DNA of 64,000 nt. Origin: Fratercula arctica. Lineage: Eukaryota > Chordata > Aves > Charadriiformes > Alcidae. The position numbers were made by a program, and so were the translations under genes. This document shows, piece after piece, positions 10,949 to 21,795 of this stretch. Location of the stretch: positions 7,058,927 through 7,122,926 of the forward strand of contig CANTUZ010000004.1 of NCBI GenBank assembly GCA_947846985.1, read 5' to 3'. The notes beneath the pieces were generated by a model. It had not been told where the DNA came from. It saw only the letters and a list, made by a program, of their open reading frames with translations, and made no database searches. Within the stretch, counting starts at the first letter, position 1. Each line of letters opens with the position of its first letter.

Positions 10949-11290
10949 AACAAATCTTGCTTCCAGTTTCAGTGGATTTTCTCATTTGATGATGTGTCAG
11001 CTGTAACTTCTCAACTACTGTGTGTTGAAATGAGCTAACCAGTGGAATTTGTGTTGACATCTAATATTACTCCCTGGGATAAATTCAGTGATCCATGAAG
11101 TCCAAGCAGTGTAGAAGGTGTGTAACATTTAAAACTTTTTTTAGTAAAACTGCTTCACCGAATTCCTGTTTACTTCTACTTAACCTGCTCACCTCTGCAG
11201 CTCCAGGTCCGATTCATGAGAGGCGTAATTTCATTTTTCAGTTTTTGCTTTACAGGTTTATTGTCAATAAATCCACATAAATTAACGCAA
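10949..11290 (+). other. Candidate terminal exon, 29 codons then AATAAA
   Basis: A long pyrimidine-rich stretch ends in TTCTTTCATCCTCTAG (to 10948), a very good 3' splice-site match. The frame starting at 10949 is open for 29 codons (includes SFDDVSAVTSQLLCVEMS) and stops at TAA 11036-11038. A canonical AATAAA lies at 11266-11271, about 230 bases on. No donor lies within the open part, so it would be a last exon. The protein is unrecognised. Confidence 0.12.
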
Positions 11291-12678
11291 ACTAGTAGTA
11301 TAATATAAAAACAAGCAACCCCCAAACTAGCATTAACTACTTAGAGTCTGATATACTATTTGCTGGTGTGTAATGTGAAAATTGTTAGCAAAACTTTACC
11401 TGTGAGACAGCACTCAGTGAAATGAAAAGCCTGTTAGATGCCATAATTGCATACTGTACCAAAGATTTTCGGATTGCACACAGGTACAGAAGCATGCTCC
11501 ACGTTGTAGTTCCTCATTGTACTTGAAGCAAATGTATGTAGAAGAATCAGAGAAACAGGGCACTAGGCACAGCTAACACCTGAGACCAGGCATATTACTG
11601 CCAGCTGTGGCATGTTTCTTGCATTCAAGAAGACCAGTGAGTGCCTCAAACAATTTGCTTATTTATTTATGAAATGTCTAAACTTTTCTGTCCTCCGTGG
11701 TACCTGCATTACAAAATATTTAGCTTTATTTTGATATACAACATTGTTTTGCTTGAGCTGGTGTCATAGAATAACATTTAGTGTCATAGACTAGGGATCT
11801 AATGTTTTTTTTTCTGCAGAAACATCTGTGGTAGTTCAAATGTTAAATTTTTTCCACGTGTTGAGTTTGCAAGTGCAGAAGAAACAGCTTTATTTTTAGA
11901 CCAGAATTAGACTACATGTTAATACACAGTACTTTCTCCCACTGAAGTCATGGCAAATTTGTGTTAAACAATGACTTATTAGGCTTGCATAGAAAGCAGT
12001 GCAATGGGGTAAAACTCTCTTGCAGCAACCTGTGTTGTAACTTCACTTTGGAAAAATAAAAGAAGGAAAAAAAAAAAAGAGAGGTTTAGAGTACAGCATG
12101 AAGGGTGACATACAATAATAGTCTGAAGTTGTCATAAACACTCGTTATGTTCATAAGGTCTGGATATGTGCCTTTGCAAGTCTCATTGGAAGCAGGATTT
12201 ATGGCTCTGGAACCTCTACAGAAACATCTGTGAGGTTCAGTGGATTATTTGCTTATACAAGTTTCTTTCTTTTTGAAAATGAAATACATACCAATCTTAA
12301 TAAAAGCTGGACAAAACATTATTGATTGGCCACCAAAAAGGTTATATTTCAATTTGCTGGGGAAAAAAAAATCATTTTCAAGGTGCTTGGTAAGATATTT
12401 AGGCTTTTTTTTTTTTTTAAATCATTTTCCTTTCATCAGTAATGGAAAAAAGCAACCTGTGCTCAGCAGGTATAGACCTGGCTGATGGTATATTGCTTAC
12501 TAGGCTGGTATATGGAGGAGGAGCGATTAGATGTAAATTCAGGATGATCATGGGGAGGAGTACATGTAGAAGTTGCTGTCAATTATGAGGAGGGGGGCAA
12601 AAAGACCAAGGTAGTCATGTAAATAGAGAAACTGAGTACCTGGCAAATGCTGTGATCCTTCCTACAGTCCTTTTCTTG

Positions 12679-12720
12679 CCTCTTTTTTTTTTTTTTTCTT
12701 TCTTTTTCTTCCCTCTTCCT
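12679..12720. repeat. 42-base pure polypyrimidine tract
   Basis: Uninterrupted C and T on the plus strand, mostly T. Its reverse complement forms a Lys-rich frame on the minus strand, which is an artefact of composition. Confidence 0.95.
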
Positions 12721-13616
12721 ATTGAATCTCCAAAAGCAAAGCAGGATGGGTTAGTTGCTTGGTTTGGTTTGTGGTTTTGTTTTTTTTTTTTTTTTTTGAG
12801 AGGACAGAATAAGATGAAATTTTGGTCTCCCTTAAAAACAAAAACCAGCCACACAAAAAAAGGCAAGAAACTGATTACACATCATGATTTTTAGGGCCAA
12901 GAAACGTGGTGAGGTATGAGCAATAACATCTGACTTGCTGCATGGTGACTACAATGTTTGATTTTTCTCATTGCCTTTTTTTCCCCCTCTTGAAATGCAA
13001 AGCTGAGATTTGTTGTTTCTGATTAAATGTGCAGTGAGCTATGTGCCTTTAGAAAATTGCAAAATATTCTCTCCCTACACCTCCATTCCTTGTGCTCTCT
13101 GTTGCTCAGTGTGGAAGCTGTGGCTCTATGGGGATTTACCATTTCCTCCTAGGATCACCTGTGCTGTGGCTTAAATAAAAGTTTGTTTCTTCAGCTGTCT
13201 GACTTTTGAGTTTATCTGACTCAGGTTGACCCCTTAGTTTTATAATGAGCTAGTTTATTTGCTTGTGCAAATTGAGTTTTCTTAGACAGAAATATAACAG
13301 ACTGTAAAGAGGCCAATCTTTTGATCATTTCACCTCCGGAAGGGAGAAATCTACAATGCCTTTCTGCACTCACTGGGCACTCCCTGGGTTGTTAATAACA
13401 TTAAGTTACTGTTCCTGAACGCTTTGTTGTAGGATTTTTTTTTTTTTTTTAATACCATGGTGTAAAAGTCTGGTGTGTAGAAAAACATTGTTTCTTCTGT
13501 CTGTGCTAGAGATACTGATAGGGTTTAGAGGCTAATTGCTTTTCTATTTGCAGGAAATACAGAGCCTTTACGTAGCAACCAGTGACTGTTTCTAATTCTT
13601 CTTTAAATATATCTTT

Positions 13617-13652
13617 GTTACACCTATAGTCAGGGTTACACCTATATACAGG
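13617..13652. repeat. 18-bp tandem duplication
   Basis: GTTACACCTATAGTCAGG (13617-13634) is followed directly by GTTACACCTATATACAGG (13635-13652), with two differences. Local duplication. Confidence 0.9.
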
Positions 13653-14986
13653 GAAGCACGAGGCAGAATACTGTAAAAAAAAAAGGAGGAGTAAACAGTT
13701 TGTGAAAATGGTGCCAGTTTTTCCTCGATGGGCCTCGATCCTCTAATATAGCCCAACAAAGCTGGGGGTGATGTGCCAAAATATCTTTTTAATAAACAAC
13801 ATAGGCAGTAGGAAATAATACTGGTCAGGGCTTGTTTTTCTGGCTCAGGGCCTCATTCCAACCTGTTGCAACCAGCTATTGAACGTCTATGGGGACACCC
13901 CCATACAAGAGGCCCCATGGAGGAAAGGAACTTTTACATTTCTGTTTGACTGGGATCGTTGCCAGTGGCTAAGTTCAAAGTGCAGTTTCCAGTAATTTGC
14001 TGTTACTACTCTGCATGTTTGATAGGCCAGGACAGAAGCATGCAACCTGAAGTAATATTTCCTGATTTCTGACATTTCTCAAGATATGAATGGAGGTTGC
14101 TGAGGCACTAAAACTTGGAAGGGTTTTCCTGACTCCAACACCTTCGATGCTTTCCTTTCCTCCTCTTGTGCAGCCCCCTTCCCTCCCCCCATCTCCTCCC
14201 TTAGATCACATCCCCTGCTGTTGTCAGTTCCGTATTTGGATGACATTCATATTGATCGTTTCCCTATGCAAACACTGTGCGGCTGTTCTTATGCAACCAG
14301 AAAAATCCTATTGATTTACTGAGTGTGAGGGTTATTTAGATTGATATCCTTCTGTAGTAGTGATTACGCTTTCATCTCCCCTTAGAATTATAGTTAACCT
14401 TTTCGGTTTTGGGGGAGGGGATGCAAATGAATTTCTTTTGCCCTATTAACTGTGGTAAGAGGGAGGTAAGCACAGGGAGAAGCTAGTAGAATAGCTACTG
14501 TTCTCTCTAACATATGCAGTTGTAGGCCATGTGTATGCCATTGTGGTTATGGAAGAAGCATCCTCTATAATTAAGATTATATAAGCATTCCTATTGTAAT
14601 CCTTTGTTTTCAGCTTTCCAAAACTTGCCTCTTTTGGGCTGATATTTTCCTGGCTCGTTCTCTGCCATGTCACAACTTATGTATTTATTTTCCAAGCAGG
14701 GATACAAATGTTGGAGAGAGTTGAGGAAATGGACCTCTCTTGTCTGTTTTGAAAAAAAGCTCTTGATGTTTTTGAAAAATAGATCCAGAGTCAAAATGAG
14801 CTTTAGGTAGAAAGTTGCCAGGATGTGACTGTCAAAGAGGGGAAAAGGCTTTTGGTGAACGCTATTTTTATTGCTGAATAATCTACATTTGTGCAAAAAG
14901 TAATGCAAATGTGCTGTGTAAGGGCAGAGCTGAGGTTGTGGGGGAAGCCTTAAATGCTTAAAATCCCAATTCTCTTTTTTTTACAG

Positions 14987-15058
14987 CTTAAATATGTAGA
15001 CTTCCTAGATACGCAGGGGCATGGGGGTATTAGTACAGCTACCTACAAAAGCAGTAGG
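14987..15058 (+). other. Candidate exon, 72 nt
   Basis: A good 3' splice-like site (TCTCTTTTTTTTACAG, ending 14986) opens a frame at 14987 that begins LKYVDFLDTQGHGGISTA and runs to a stop at 15059-15061. A weak donor, TAG|GTAGCT, begins at 15059. No family resemblance; probably a pseudo-exon. Confidence 0.08.
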
Positions 15059-15822
15059 TAGCTTAAAGGTGTGGTACTCAGTTCTACAGGCACCCCTACA
15101 GGAAAGTGAATGCTTGCCTGAACAAAAGCTAAGTACTGAAATTGTGTGTGCTGATTTTGCACTGGAGCTTCACTTTTCGGCTGAAACTGTCATCTCACTT
15201 CTGTCTTGAAAACCAAATAAAATTCCTCTAACTAGTGTGTAGCTAAAGCTTTCAAATAAATAAGCAAGCAAATACCTTTTCTTCCAGAGTGCACTGACAG
15301 GTGTTCACACAATCCAAGCACTCATGAGGTTTTAATCATTAAACTAACAGTTCCTTGAAAGCAGAGGAATTTGGAGTTAATTCTGATCTTTGTACTTGTG
15401 CTGATCGCTTCATATCCACTACAGTGTGTCCACTGTGGTGACATACATTGGATTACCTAAACAGCAAGCTGAAGGAAACAGTGAGAACATATTTTTGAGC
15501 TGAATGTTTCAAATACTGTAATTGGTATTGCATTATTCATGATTAGCGCCCTTTTTCCGATGTTTAGTCAAAAATTCTCTAGGGGGGCAGTGAGACTATC
15601 AAATAATCACAAGATGATCTACAGTGGCAATTAATTTGCCCATGAGTGTTAGTGCATCACTGGTACCAGGGTGTTTGTCATGTGGCAGGCAGCTGTGTTC
15701 CATTGCCGGATGCTCAGCCTCCTCTTTAACCAGCTGCAGTGTATTGGCCTCCTTCTGTTTTGATTTTTGGCTAGAAGGATAGGAGTGGAGTGGAAGGGAG
15801 AAACCTGCAACCTGGTCTGTGA

Positions 15823-15843
15823 TTTTTTTTTTTTTTTTTTTTT
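15823..15843. repeat. 21-base T run
   Basis: A homopolymer of T on the plus strand. CR1 elements have no poly(A) tail, so this is not a simple signature of a CR1 insertion. Confidence 0.95.
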
Positions 15844-16704
15844 AATTTGTGTGCAAGAATCATTTACCAAGGGCTGGCTGCACAAATTTGTTAAAACCAC
15901 AATGTCCGGTGGGTAACAAAGCCTCTGGCTATGCTACAAGCATTGTGAAGCTATTGAAGAATGTCGAGTTGCATCACGAGACCAAACAGCAGGTAAACAA
16001 AAGGAGCATGCCATGTTCAAATGAAATAACTCCTCATAAACCTGGAGGATTGCAGTGAACTTTGTGCAGCTGTGTTGCTAAGTAGCTTCCTGGCCAAGAG
16101 AAGTACCAAAGATGTTAACGCTGAATATCTGTGATAGGGTTACTACACTGAAACTGCAACGTAACTCTATTGAGGATGATGTAGGGTTTACTAGATAACG
16201 TAGGAACTTGTCAGTATAGTCCTTTGTGTCTTCATTGTTGATGTGTGAAACCAGAATAATATTCAAGAGGTTTTCTTTGGTCTCCCTAATAATTGCTCAA
16301 ATGTGAACTGTACAGAGGGAGTTGATTTTGTACTTTGAGACTGTAGAAAACAAGAAATTGTGAAAGAAGGAAAGTATCCTGTTGCTCACTGTAACAATAA
16401 ATGTTAAAAATGATTCAATGATCTGTAAAGTTCAGCACCAGTCTTACTCAAATAGTGAAATTTAGGAGAATAGAGCAACTGTCACACTAGATTAGATCCA
16501 AGGTTGTGACGAAGTATCCTGTCTCCAGCAGAGGCTGGTGAGAGAGGGACTGGGAAAGGGACTGAGAAATGGGGTATATATTTGAAATGATTTTTCCCCT
16601 GCTGTATCTTTTCATCTTCTGACAGAGAGTTGTATAGCAGCTTCCTAGTCTGATGTTTGCATTCAGACCATTGTGCTTGATAGCTGCTGCTGGACGTGTT
16701 CGTC

Positions 16705-17101
16705 ATTCATTTCTCTGATCTCCATTTGAACCTTTGTGCTTCTTTGCCTCGACCAGCCCCTGTGGGCACTGAGTTCCGCACTGTAATTGTTATATGAAAA
16801 AACGCTTCCCTTTGTTTCTAAGTTGCTGCCAGTTTAAAAACAGGCTCCCCGGCTTCCTTTATTAGGTACAGTAAATAATTCCCTTTTTTACCACATCATT
16901 CCATTCATTATTTTCTAGATGCTGATTCTTTCCTCTCTTAGCCAGCTGGCGTGTCCTAATTTATTTAGTTTCTTCTTGTCCAGAAGTTGTCCTCTACCTG
17001 TTACTTTCCATATTGCCTTTTTCTCTAATCTTTTCTAGTTCTGCTGTATCCTTTGTGAGATGCGTGGTGTGGAGGTGAATGCAGCACTGTAATCAAAGGA
17101 C
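16705..17101 (-). mobile_element. Ancient CR1/L3-type LINE, reverse-transcriptase C-terminal region
   Basis: Read on the minus strand, the segment follows the end of the CR1/L3 ORF2 in order. First comes the GATTACAG...TTCACC block that corresponds to the conserved LEYC-VQFW region. Next is AAAGGATACAGCAGAACTAG and an AGAAAAAGGCAA block (the K-LE-VQRRA part), then the AAAATAATGAATGGAATG block (K-IMNG). A GGGAATTATTTACTGTACC block and GTGCGGAACTCAGTGCCCAC (the WNSLP-like motif) follow. Stops and indels are frequent, so it is long dead. The 3' untranslated tail is missing. Divergence is much greater than for the two bird-type tails, which places it among old amniote CR1/L3 insertions. Confidence 0.85.
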
Positions 17102-18460
17102 CCTAATGTGTAGCCCATGGTGTGTAACCTGTAAGGTGGCTTGTATGAGCAAATGCATGTGGACTTGAGCCAAAGGTTGTACTGATTAGCCTGAGAAGAC
17201 CGGTACTGTCAGGCTTTGTCTGTGTGGTGTCAGAACAAGATAAAGCTGTACAAGTGCTCCTTGTTATGTGCTTTAAGTTCATCATCTCTGTTCTGAGGTT
17301 ACAGCCATGATGCCAAAGCTTTGGGTAAACCATCCTTGCAAGTTCCAGTACCTAAAAACAGTGGGTGCCAAAAGAAAAAGATGATACCAGCCATCACAGG
17401 ATGATGAAAGTCTGTGACATGCTGGGGAAGGAGGGGGGAAAAAGTTCCTAACTTGTTCAACAAAAAACTATTACACCCTGCCAAACCCTGCAATCCACAA
17501 GTCAGGTAGCTTTTCAGGGTTTTTCATGATCCTTTTTGGTTATTTGCAGATGTGGATTTCTGTCTGTGAGTGCCCTTAAAAAGCGATTTTGTAGTAGAAG
17601 ATGGGGATGTATGTTTGAGACTCCTCTCAAATCTTGGCTTCACAGAGCACTGAAAGCCCCATGAACTTCAGTAACAGCAATTTGTACAAGCCTTATAATG
17701 CAGCAAAAATTCAAGTGGTTCCTTTTGTGGCAACATTACAAGTCAATAATTTGAGCTTGGATTGTGCCCATGTCCAGTGAAGAGCAAGGATTATATCCCC
17801 CCTTCCCCTTGCTGTCCTGTGTAGAGAATCCAGACCCATTCCCCGCAGGGAGCTGAGCAGGCGAAAGGAAGGGAGTGTCATCCTTTTGGGAGCTGTTACG
17901 GCATCCACTCCCCCCAGGAAAGAGGAGGGAGGAATTCCGACAATTCCTTGCCAAGCTGTTCCAAGGACAGAGCACTTACACCCCACCAGCTAATCAGGGC
18001 TGTTCCTGAAGGCTTTATTTTAGCATCTGGACTTCAGTAACTTCTTTAAGCCTAGTTTTGTACTGAGGATTACTCTGAATTTAGATCCAAACCATTGCTT
18101 GAGTTGCACATCCAAAATAAGCATTGTTAACAAAAGCCAAGTGCCCTATGCATTTTATTCAGTGCTAAGAGCAGCTTGACTGCTAATATTTCATGTGCTG
18201 AAAGAAACGGAGCTGTAGTGTTTCAAGCTAATTCTGGAATTTCCAAGCATATCCTGCATGGCAAACTGTAATGCCCATGATTATGCTAGTGGCGATCAGT
18301 TTGATGCCAGTGCAATGTGGGTGCGGAATGATACAGGACTGAGTCCTTATAAGAAGACAAATGTGCACTTTGCCTTGTTTGTTTAACATTGCACTATTAG
18401 TTTTTTGAAGTGCCTTTGTGTATAATGTCTGCCCCTGTTACCTTTTAAAATTTTTTCCAG

Positions 18461-18650
18461 GTCTGCTACCATGCAAATAAATCATATAGCAAAGCAAGAA
18501 TTTATCCTGCCTCCTCCTAAAGCATGCAGGGTTAATACTTTTGCTGCCTTAAACATTCTAACAGTTGTCGTATTAGAAAGGTTTAAACAGAATTATACTA
18601 TCTATCCCAGCTGTTACTTTGGAGAAATATGTGGGGAAGGGAGGAGCAAG
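18461..18650 (+). other. Candidate exon, 190 nt with ATG near its start
   Basis: A T-rich 3' splice-like site (ATTTTTTCCAG, ending 18460) is followed ten bases on by ATG at 18471 in a fair Kozak setting (ACC before ATG). Sixty codons stay open and end exactly, in phase 0, at a strong donor GCAAG|GTAAGA (18651). The peptide starts MQINHIAKQEFILPPPKACR and includes a hydrophobic NILTVVVLE stretch. The frame reads on past the donor for 28 codons. If real it would be an alternative first coding exon. I recognise no family. The segment also contains an ATGCAAAT octamer and could instead be conserved non-coding DNA. Confidence 0.15.
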
Positions 18651-18983
18651 GTAAGAAAGGAGAGAGAGTGGCTATCTAAATCGAGGGAAAGAGAAGAGCA
18701 CTTAGCTCTCTTCTGTTGCTCTGTCAGTCCAGCCTGAGTATACGCATGAAGGAGTTTTGAGTCTTTCACTTTGTATGAATCCACGAACACAACAGGGTAG
18801 AACCAAGCAGGACTGAACTAGTCCGGAAGCTGAATTGGTTTGTGCGTCACAACAGTGTTTCTCTCCAGCTCCAGTTGAGCATTCTGGCTTTATGCAGCAG
18901 ATAGCTACACAAACAGAAGAAAAGCTTATTTTTCCTTGCATTGCTTTTGCCTTTTATGCTCTAGATATTACAAGAAATGTCTC

Positions 18984-19003
18984 TTTTTTTTTTTTTTTTT
19001 TTT
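18984..19003. repeat. 20-base T run
   Basis: A T homopolymer with no adjoining element recognised. Confidence 0.95.
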
Positions 19004-20255
19004 GTGTTGAACCAAAGGATTCCTAAGTGAAGGAGCAGATTATTTGTTCCGCAATGTGCATGTTAGTGAAAAGTGCAGAGCAATGGGTGTAGCCCATTTA
19101 ATAGCTATTAAGCTGTATAGTACATGGGTGTAGCAAAAGCTTCAACTTGCACGGGTGGCTTTTTAGCAAATACAAGGATACAAAAAGAAATGGAACAGCT
19201 CTACCAGTGTGTTGGAAGACAAGGCCCAGATAAGTAGCATTATTAACCAACAGGGACAGCGATTAATGACCAGGTGGAGAACATCCGTTCCAGGTGCAGA
19301 ATCTGCATATTGAAACAGCCCTGACCTTGGACACCCTGAGGTGACTTTTACAGTAGAGTAATTAATAAGAATGGAATATGCAGATAAGTTAAAGCTAATT
19401 TAGTAATGTCTGGCTATAATCCCTTTGTCACAACCCCCTTTATTTAAGTGTGTGGACATCAAACTGTAGGTGTGAAAGGATTCTGAATTGTCTTTCTCAT
19501 TCGTCACTCCTTCTAGGGAGAAAACAGTGTTGATGAAGATATAAATCTGTAGAGGAGTGAGACAATAATTTGAGTATGTGTATAATGTGATATGTTGTTA
19601 TTGCTTGAAAGGCAGAAAAAAGGCGGTCAGGAGATGATTCTTAAAGCTTTTAATTGTGAATTTGGATTCCAGGTGATTAAGTTTTGTGGAGACTTGACTA
19701 GATTTGCTGTCTTCCCCCTCAACACTCTGGGATAATGATTAGTTCACAATCTCAGGCTGTCTCTAATAATGGGATGAATCTATTATTTGGATGTTTCTGC
19801 CAAAATTATTTGCAGTAAAATAATTGTTTAGAGTTGCATTTGCATGGTAATGGACAGGCTTTGGCTGTTAATGTGGAATGAACAGACCAGATTGCAGGGC
19901 TGCCTACAGACTCGGGGATGTAGGTTGTGTTGGCTTATAGTATCTTCACCTACATGCTATTGGGGAGTGGGTTGCCCTTGGCTTGTTCTTTTGGAGTTGT
20001 TCGACTGTTCTGAAGTAATCAAGCATTTGGGAAGCTAAAGAGAGATAGTGGTCTTTAGTCTTGTGTCTAGGACGCTTAGCTGTCTGGAGGAAGACTCCAG
20101 GTCCTTGCTCCAGTGAGCATTTGGAATACAAATATTTTACTTCATCTTTCTTCTCTTGTCCTGCTGTTCCTGTTTCCCCTGTCATCAGTCTTTTGGGATA
20201 TGGAAACCGTATAAGTACAGCTGTTGACTGTGCTGGGGATGTCTGCTCTACTTAC

Positions 20256-20371
20256 CTGCTGCCAGGAAGTGTTTCTGAAAGTTGCCTGGGGCTGGATCTT
20301 CTCTTGTGATCACAGCCAATGTGTTTTCTGGAGCAAGGCTTACAAGTATAGTAGGCAGAAGAAAAGTTAGT
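20256..20371 (-). other. Candidate exon, 116 nt, perfect donor
   Basis: On the minus strand a pyrimidine-rich stretch ends in GGGATTTTCAG (before 20371). The segment ends at GCAG|GTAAGT, a full match to the donor consensus. Two of the three frames are open throughout. One includes PENTLAVITREDPAPGNF, the other YYTCKPCSRKHIGCDHK, which is Cys/His-rich. Neither is recognised. It cannot be read in frame after the neighbouring candidate at 20750-20872, because that junction meets a TAA, so the two do not form a simple coding pair. Confidence 0.15.
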
Positions 20372-20749
20372 CTGAAAATCCCATCAGAAGAAAAGAGAGC
20401 TGAGAAAATTGGTGCCTTGGGACTTAAATTCTGAATTTATCTGCTGATTAATTTAGTTGCTGATGAAAATCTAGAGACGTGCAGGATTAGGATTATCTAG
20501 GTAGGGGCTTCAAGGCAGTTAGTGTTACCAGACAGAGAAAGAGAGAGAGATGCCCAAATCCATCTTTTGGATGTAGCTTTGTATATTAACTCCTAGAAAG
20601 ATGTAATGTGCTAACCACACTGTTAAGCTCAGAGCATCCCTTTCCTGTTTCCCTTGGCAGCCAGTTTGTTTAACTGTAGGTCATGCCAGGAAGGAAAAAC
20701 CCTGAAACAAATCAAAGCTCCTCTTCGTTTTCTAGTTTGACTTTCTCAC

Positions 20750-20872
20750 CTGATACGTTGTGGTGCATCACTGTGGGAAGCTCGAATTCTGCCATATGCT
20801 GTGGGCTGTCATACAAAGCAACCTGACTTACCCAGGCTGTGTCAGCTACAGGAAGTCTGAAAATGTGATTTC
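20750..20872 (-). other. Candidate exon, 123 nt, phase 1-1
   Basis: On the minus strand a strong pyrimidine tract ends in CACTTTTTTTTCAG (before 20872), and the segment ends at ATCAG|GTGAGA. The length is a multiple of three. Only one frame is open and it gives phase 1 at both ends, the arrangement common in exons of extracellular modules. The peptide includes HIFRLPVADTAWVSQVAL and, at the end, HHNVS, a possible N-glycosylation site across the junction. An internal donor-like GG|GTAAGT offers a shorter version. The frame also lies within a 78-codon ATG frame (20712-20948). No family recognised. Confidence 0.17.
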
Positions 20873-21684
20873 CTGAAAAAAAAGTGAAAGGAGGGGAAGT
20901 ACGTAGTTTTTGTTTTGAAGATGGCATGATTGGAAACTCCAAGAGCACTTATGTCAAACTACCTACGAAGTAGCTATTTAGTCATAGGAATAGTTGTCAT
21001 TTATTTACAAGGCATCTGTGCGTAAATTAGGAAAAATCCTTTAACACGTGTCAGACCTCACAGAGATGAGTAATTCTGTGGAAATAGTGTGCGTGTCAGA
21101 CGTGACTTATCGCGTGTTACCCTGTACTCTGTCCTTTGTTTTTGAGTAAGACTCAAATATATGTGCTAGCAATAATACAGTATAAACCAGTCAGTGTATG
21201 GTATAATCCACTCGTCTCTTGCATTTCAGTAGAAGATGCAAGATTTTCTTACTGAGAAAGCATTTCCTTAACAAAATCAAATTGTGAGGCAGCTTGCTAG
21301 TTGGTGTTAGCTAGTAAGCATTGGTTTGCATCAGGTTAGGACCTGATCTATCTACTTTTAGGTTAATAACAGCTATCTTAAAAATGCAGTTACGAAAATG
21401 CATAAGCACTTGGTAGTAAAACCATACTGTGCTGTGCAGGGTGGTTGCGACTGTTACCTTTCCCCGATTTGTTAATTCTATGTGTAGAATATAAAGCTCT
21501 GAGTTTCAGCTACTGTGGTCTAATGTGGGAGTGGGATCTGTGGTACATGGATGGTGTGTGAGGCTAGGAACTGGAATCAAACTCAGTACCTCTCTTCAGG
21601 CTCCATATGTTAATTTCAATTACTCTTCTACGTGATTCCCTTGAAATGTTTCATGGTTTTCCCAGTGCTTTAAAACTGAATCTC

Positions 21685-21795
21685 TTATAACCTGGACAAG
21701 TCCATGAGCAACCTGATCTAACTGGACCTGCCTGGAGCTGGGAGTTGGACTAGATGACCTCCAGGCGTCCTTTCCAATGTACACTATTCTATGAA
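21685..21795 (+). mobile_element. CR1 LINE, 3' terminal fragment (bird type)
   Basis: The order of blocks is that of a bird CR1 tail: ACCTGGACAAGTCC, GCAACCTGATCTAA, GGAGTTGGACTAGATGACCT, a CCTTTCCAATG stretch and one copy of the terminal ATTCTATGA. It is 5'-truncated, with only the 3' untranslated part and a trace of the upstream region left. The copy at 1-90 lies in the same orientation. Several substitutions indicate moderate age. Confidence 0.88.

Larger units (their letters stand above)
7245..16704. other. Unassigned non-coding DNA, T-rich
   Basis: No recognised gene or dated transposon. It carries many T runs (8604-8616, 10682-10691, 10711-10724, 12780-12797, 13435-13450, 15823-15843), a 42-base pure pyrimidine tract (12679-12720), an 18-bp tandem duplication (13617-13652) and several exon-like segments listed separately. 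An octamer ATGCAAAT lies near 14421. Open frames of 60-128 codons occur on both strands without family resemblance. Confidence 0.5.
17102..21684. other. Unassigned non-coding DNA
   Basis: No recognised gene. It contains a C-rich patch with short inverted GGGAGTG/CACTCCC arms (about 17870-17920), a 20-base T run (18984-19003), a short GA repeat (about 20535-20551) and exon-like segments at 18461-18650 (+), 20256-20371 (-) and 20750-20872 (-). The stretch 21545-21600 weakly resembles an antisense MIR tail but was not called. Confidence 0.5.

Noticed and set aside
21545..21600. Antisense MIR-like GGAACTGGAATCAAACTCAG
   Set aside because: Only one block resembles MIR; the flanking blocks are missing.
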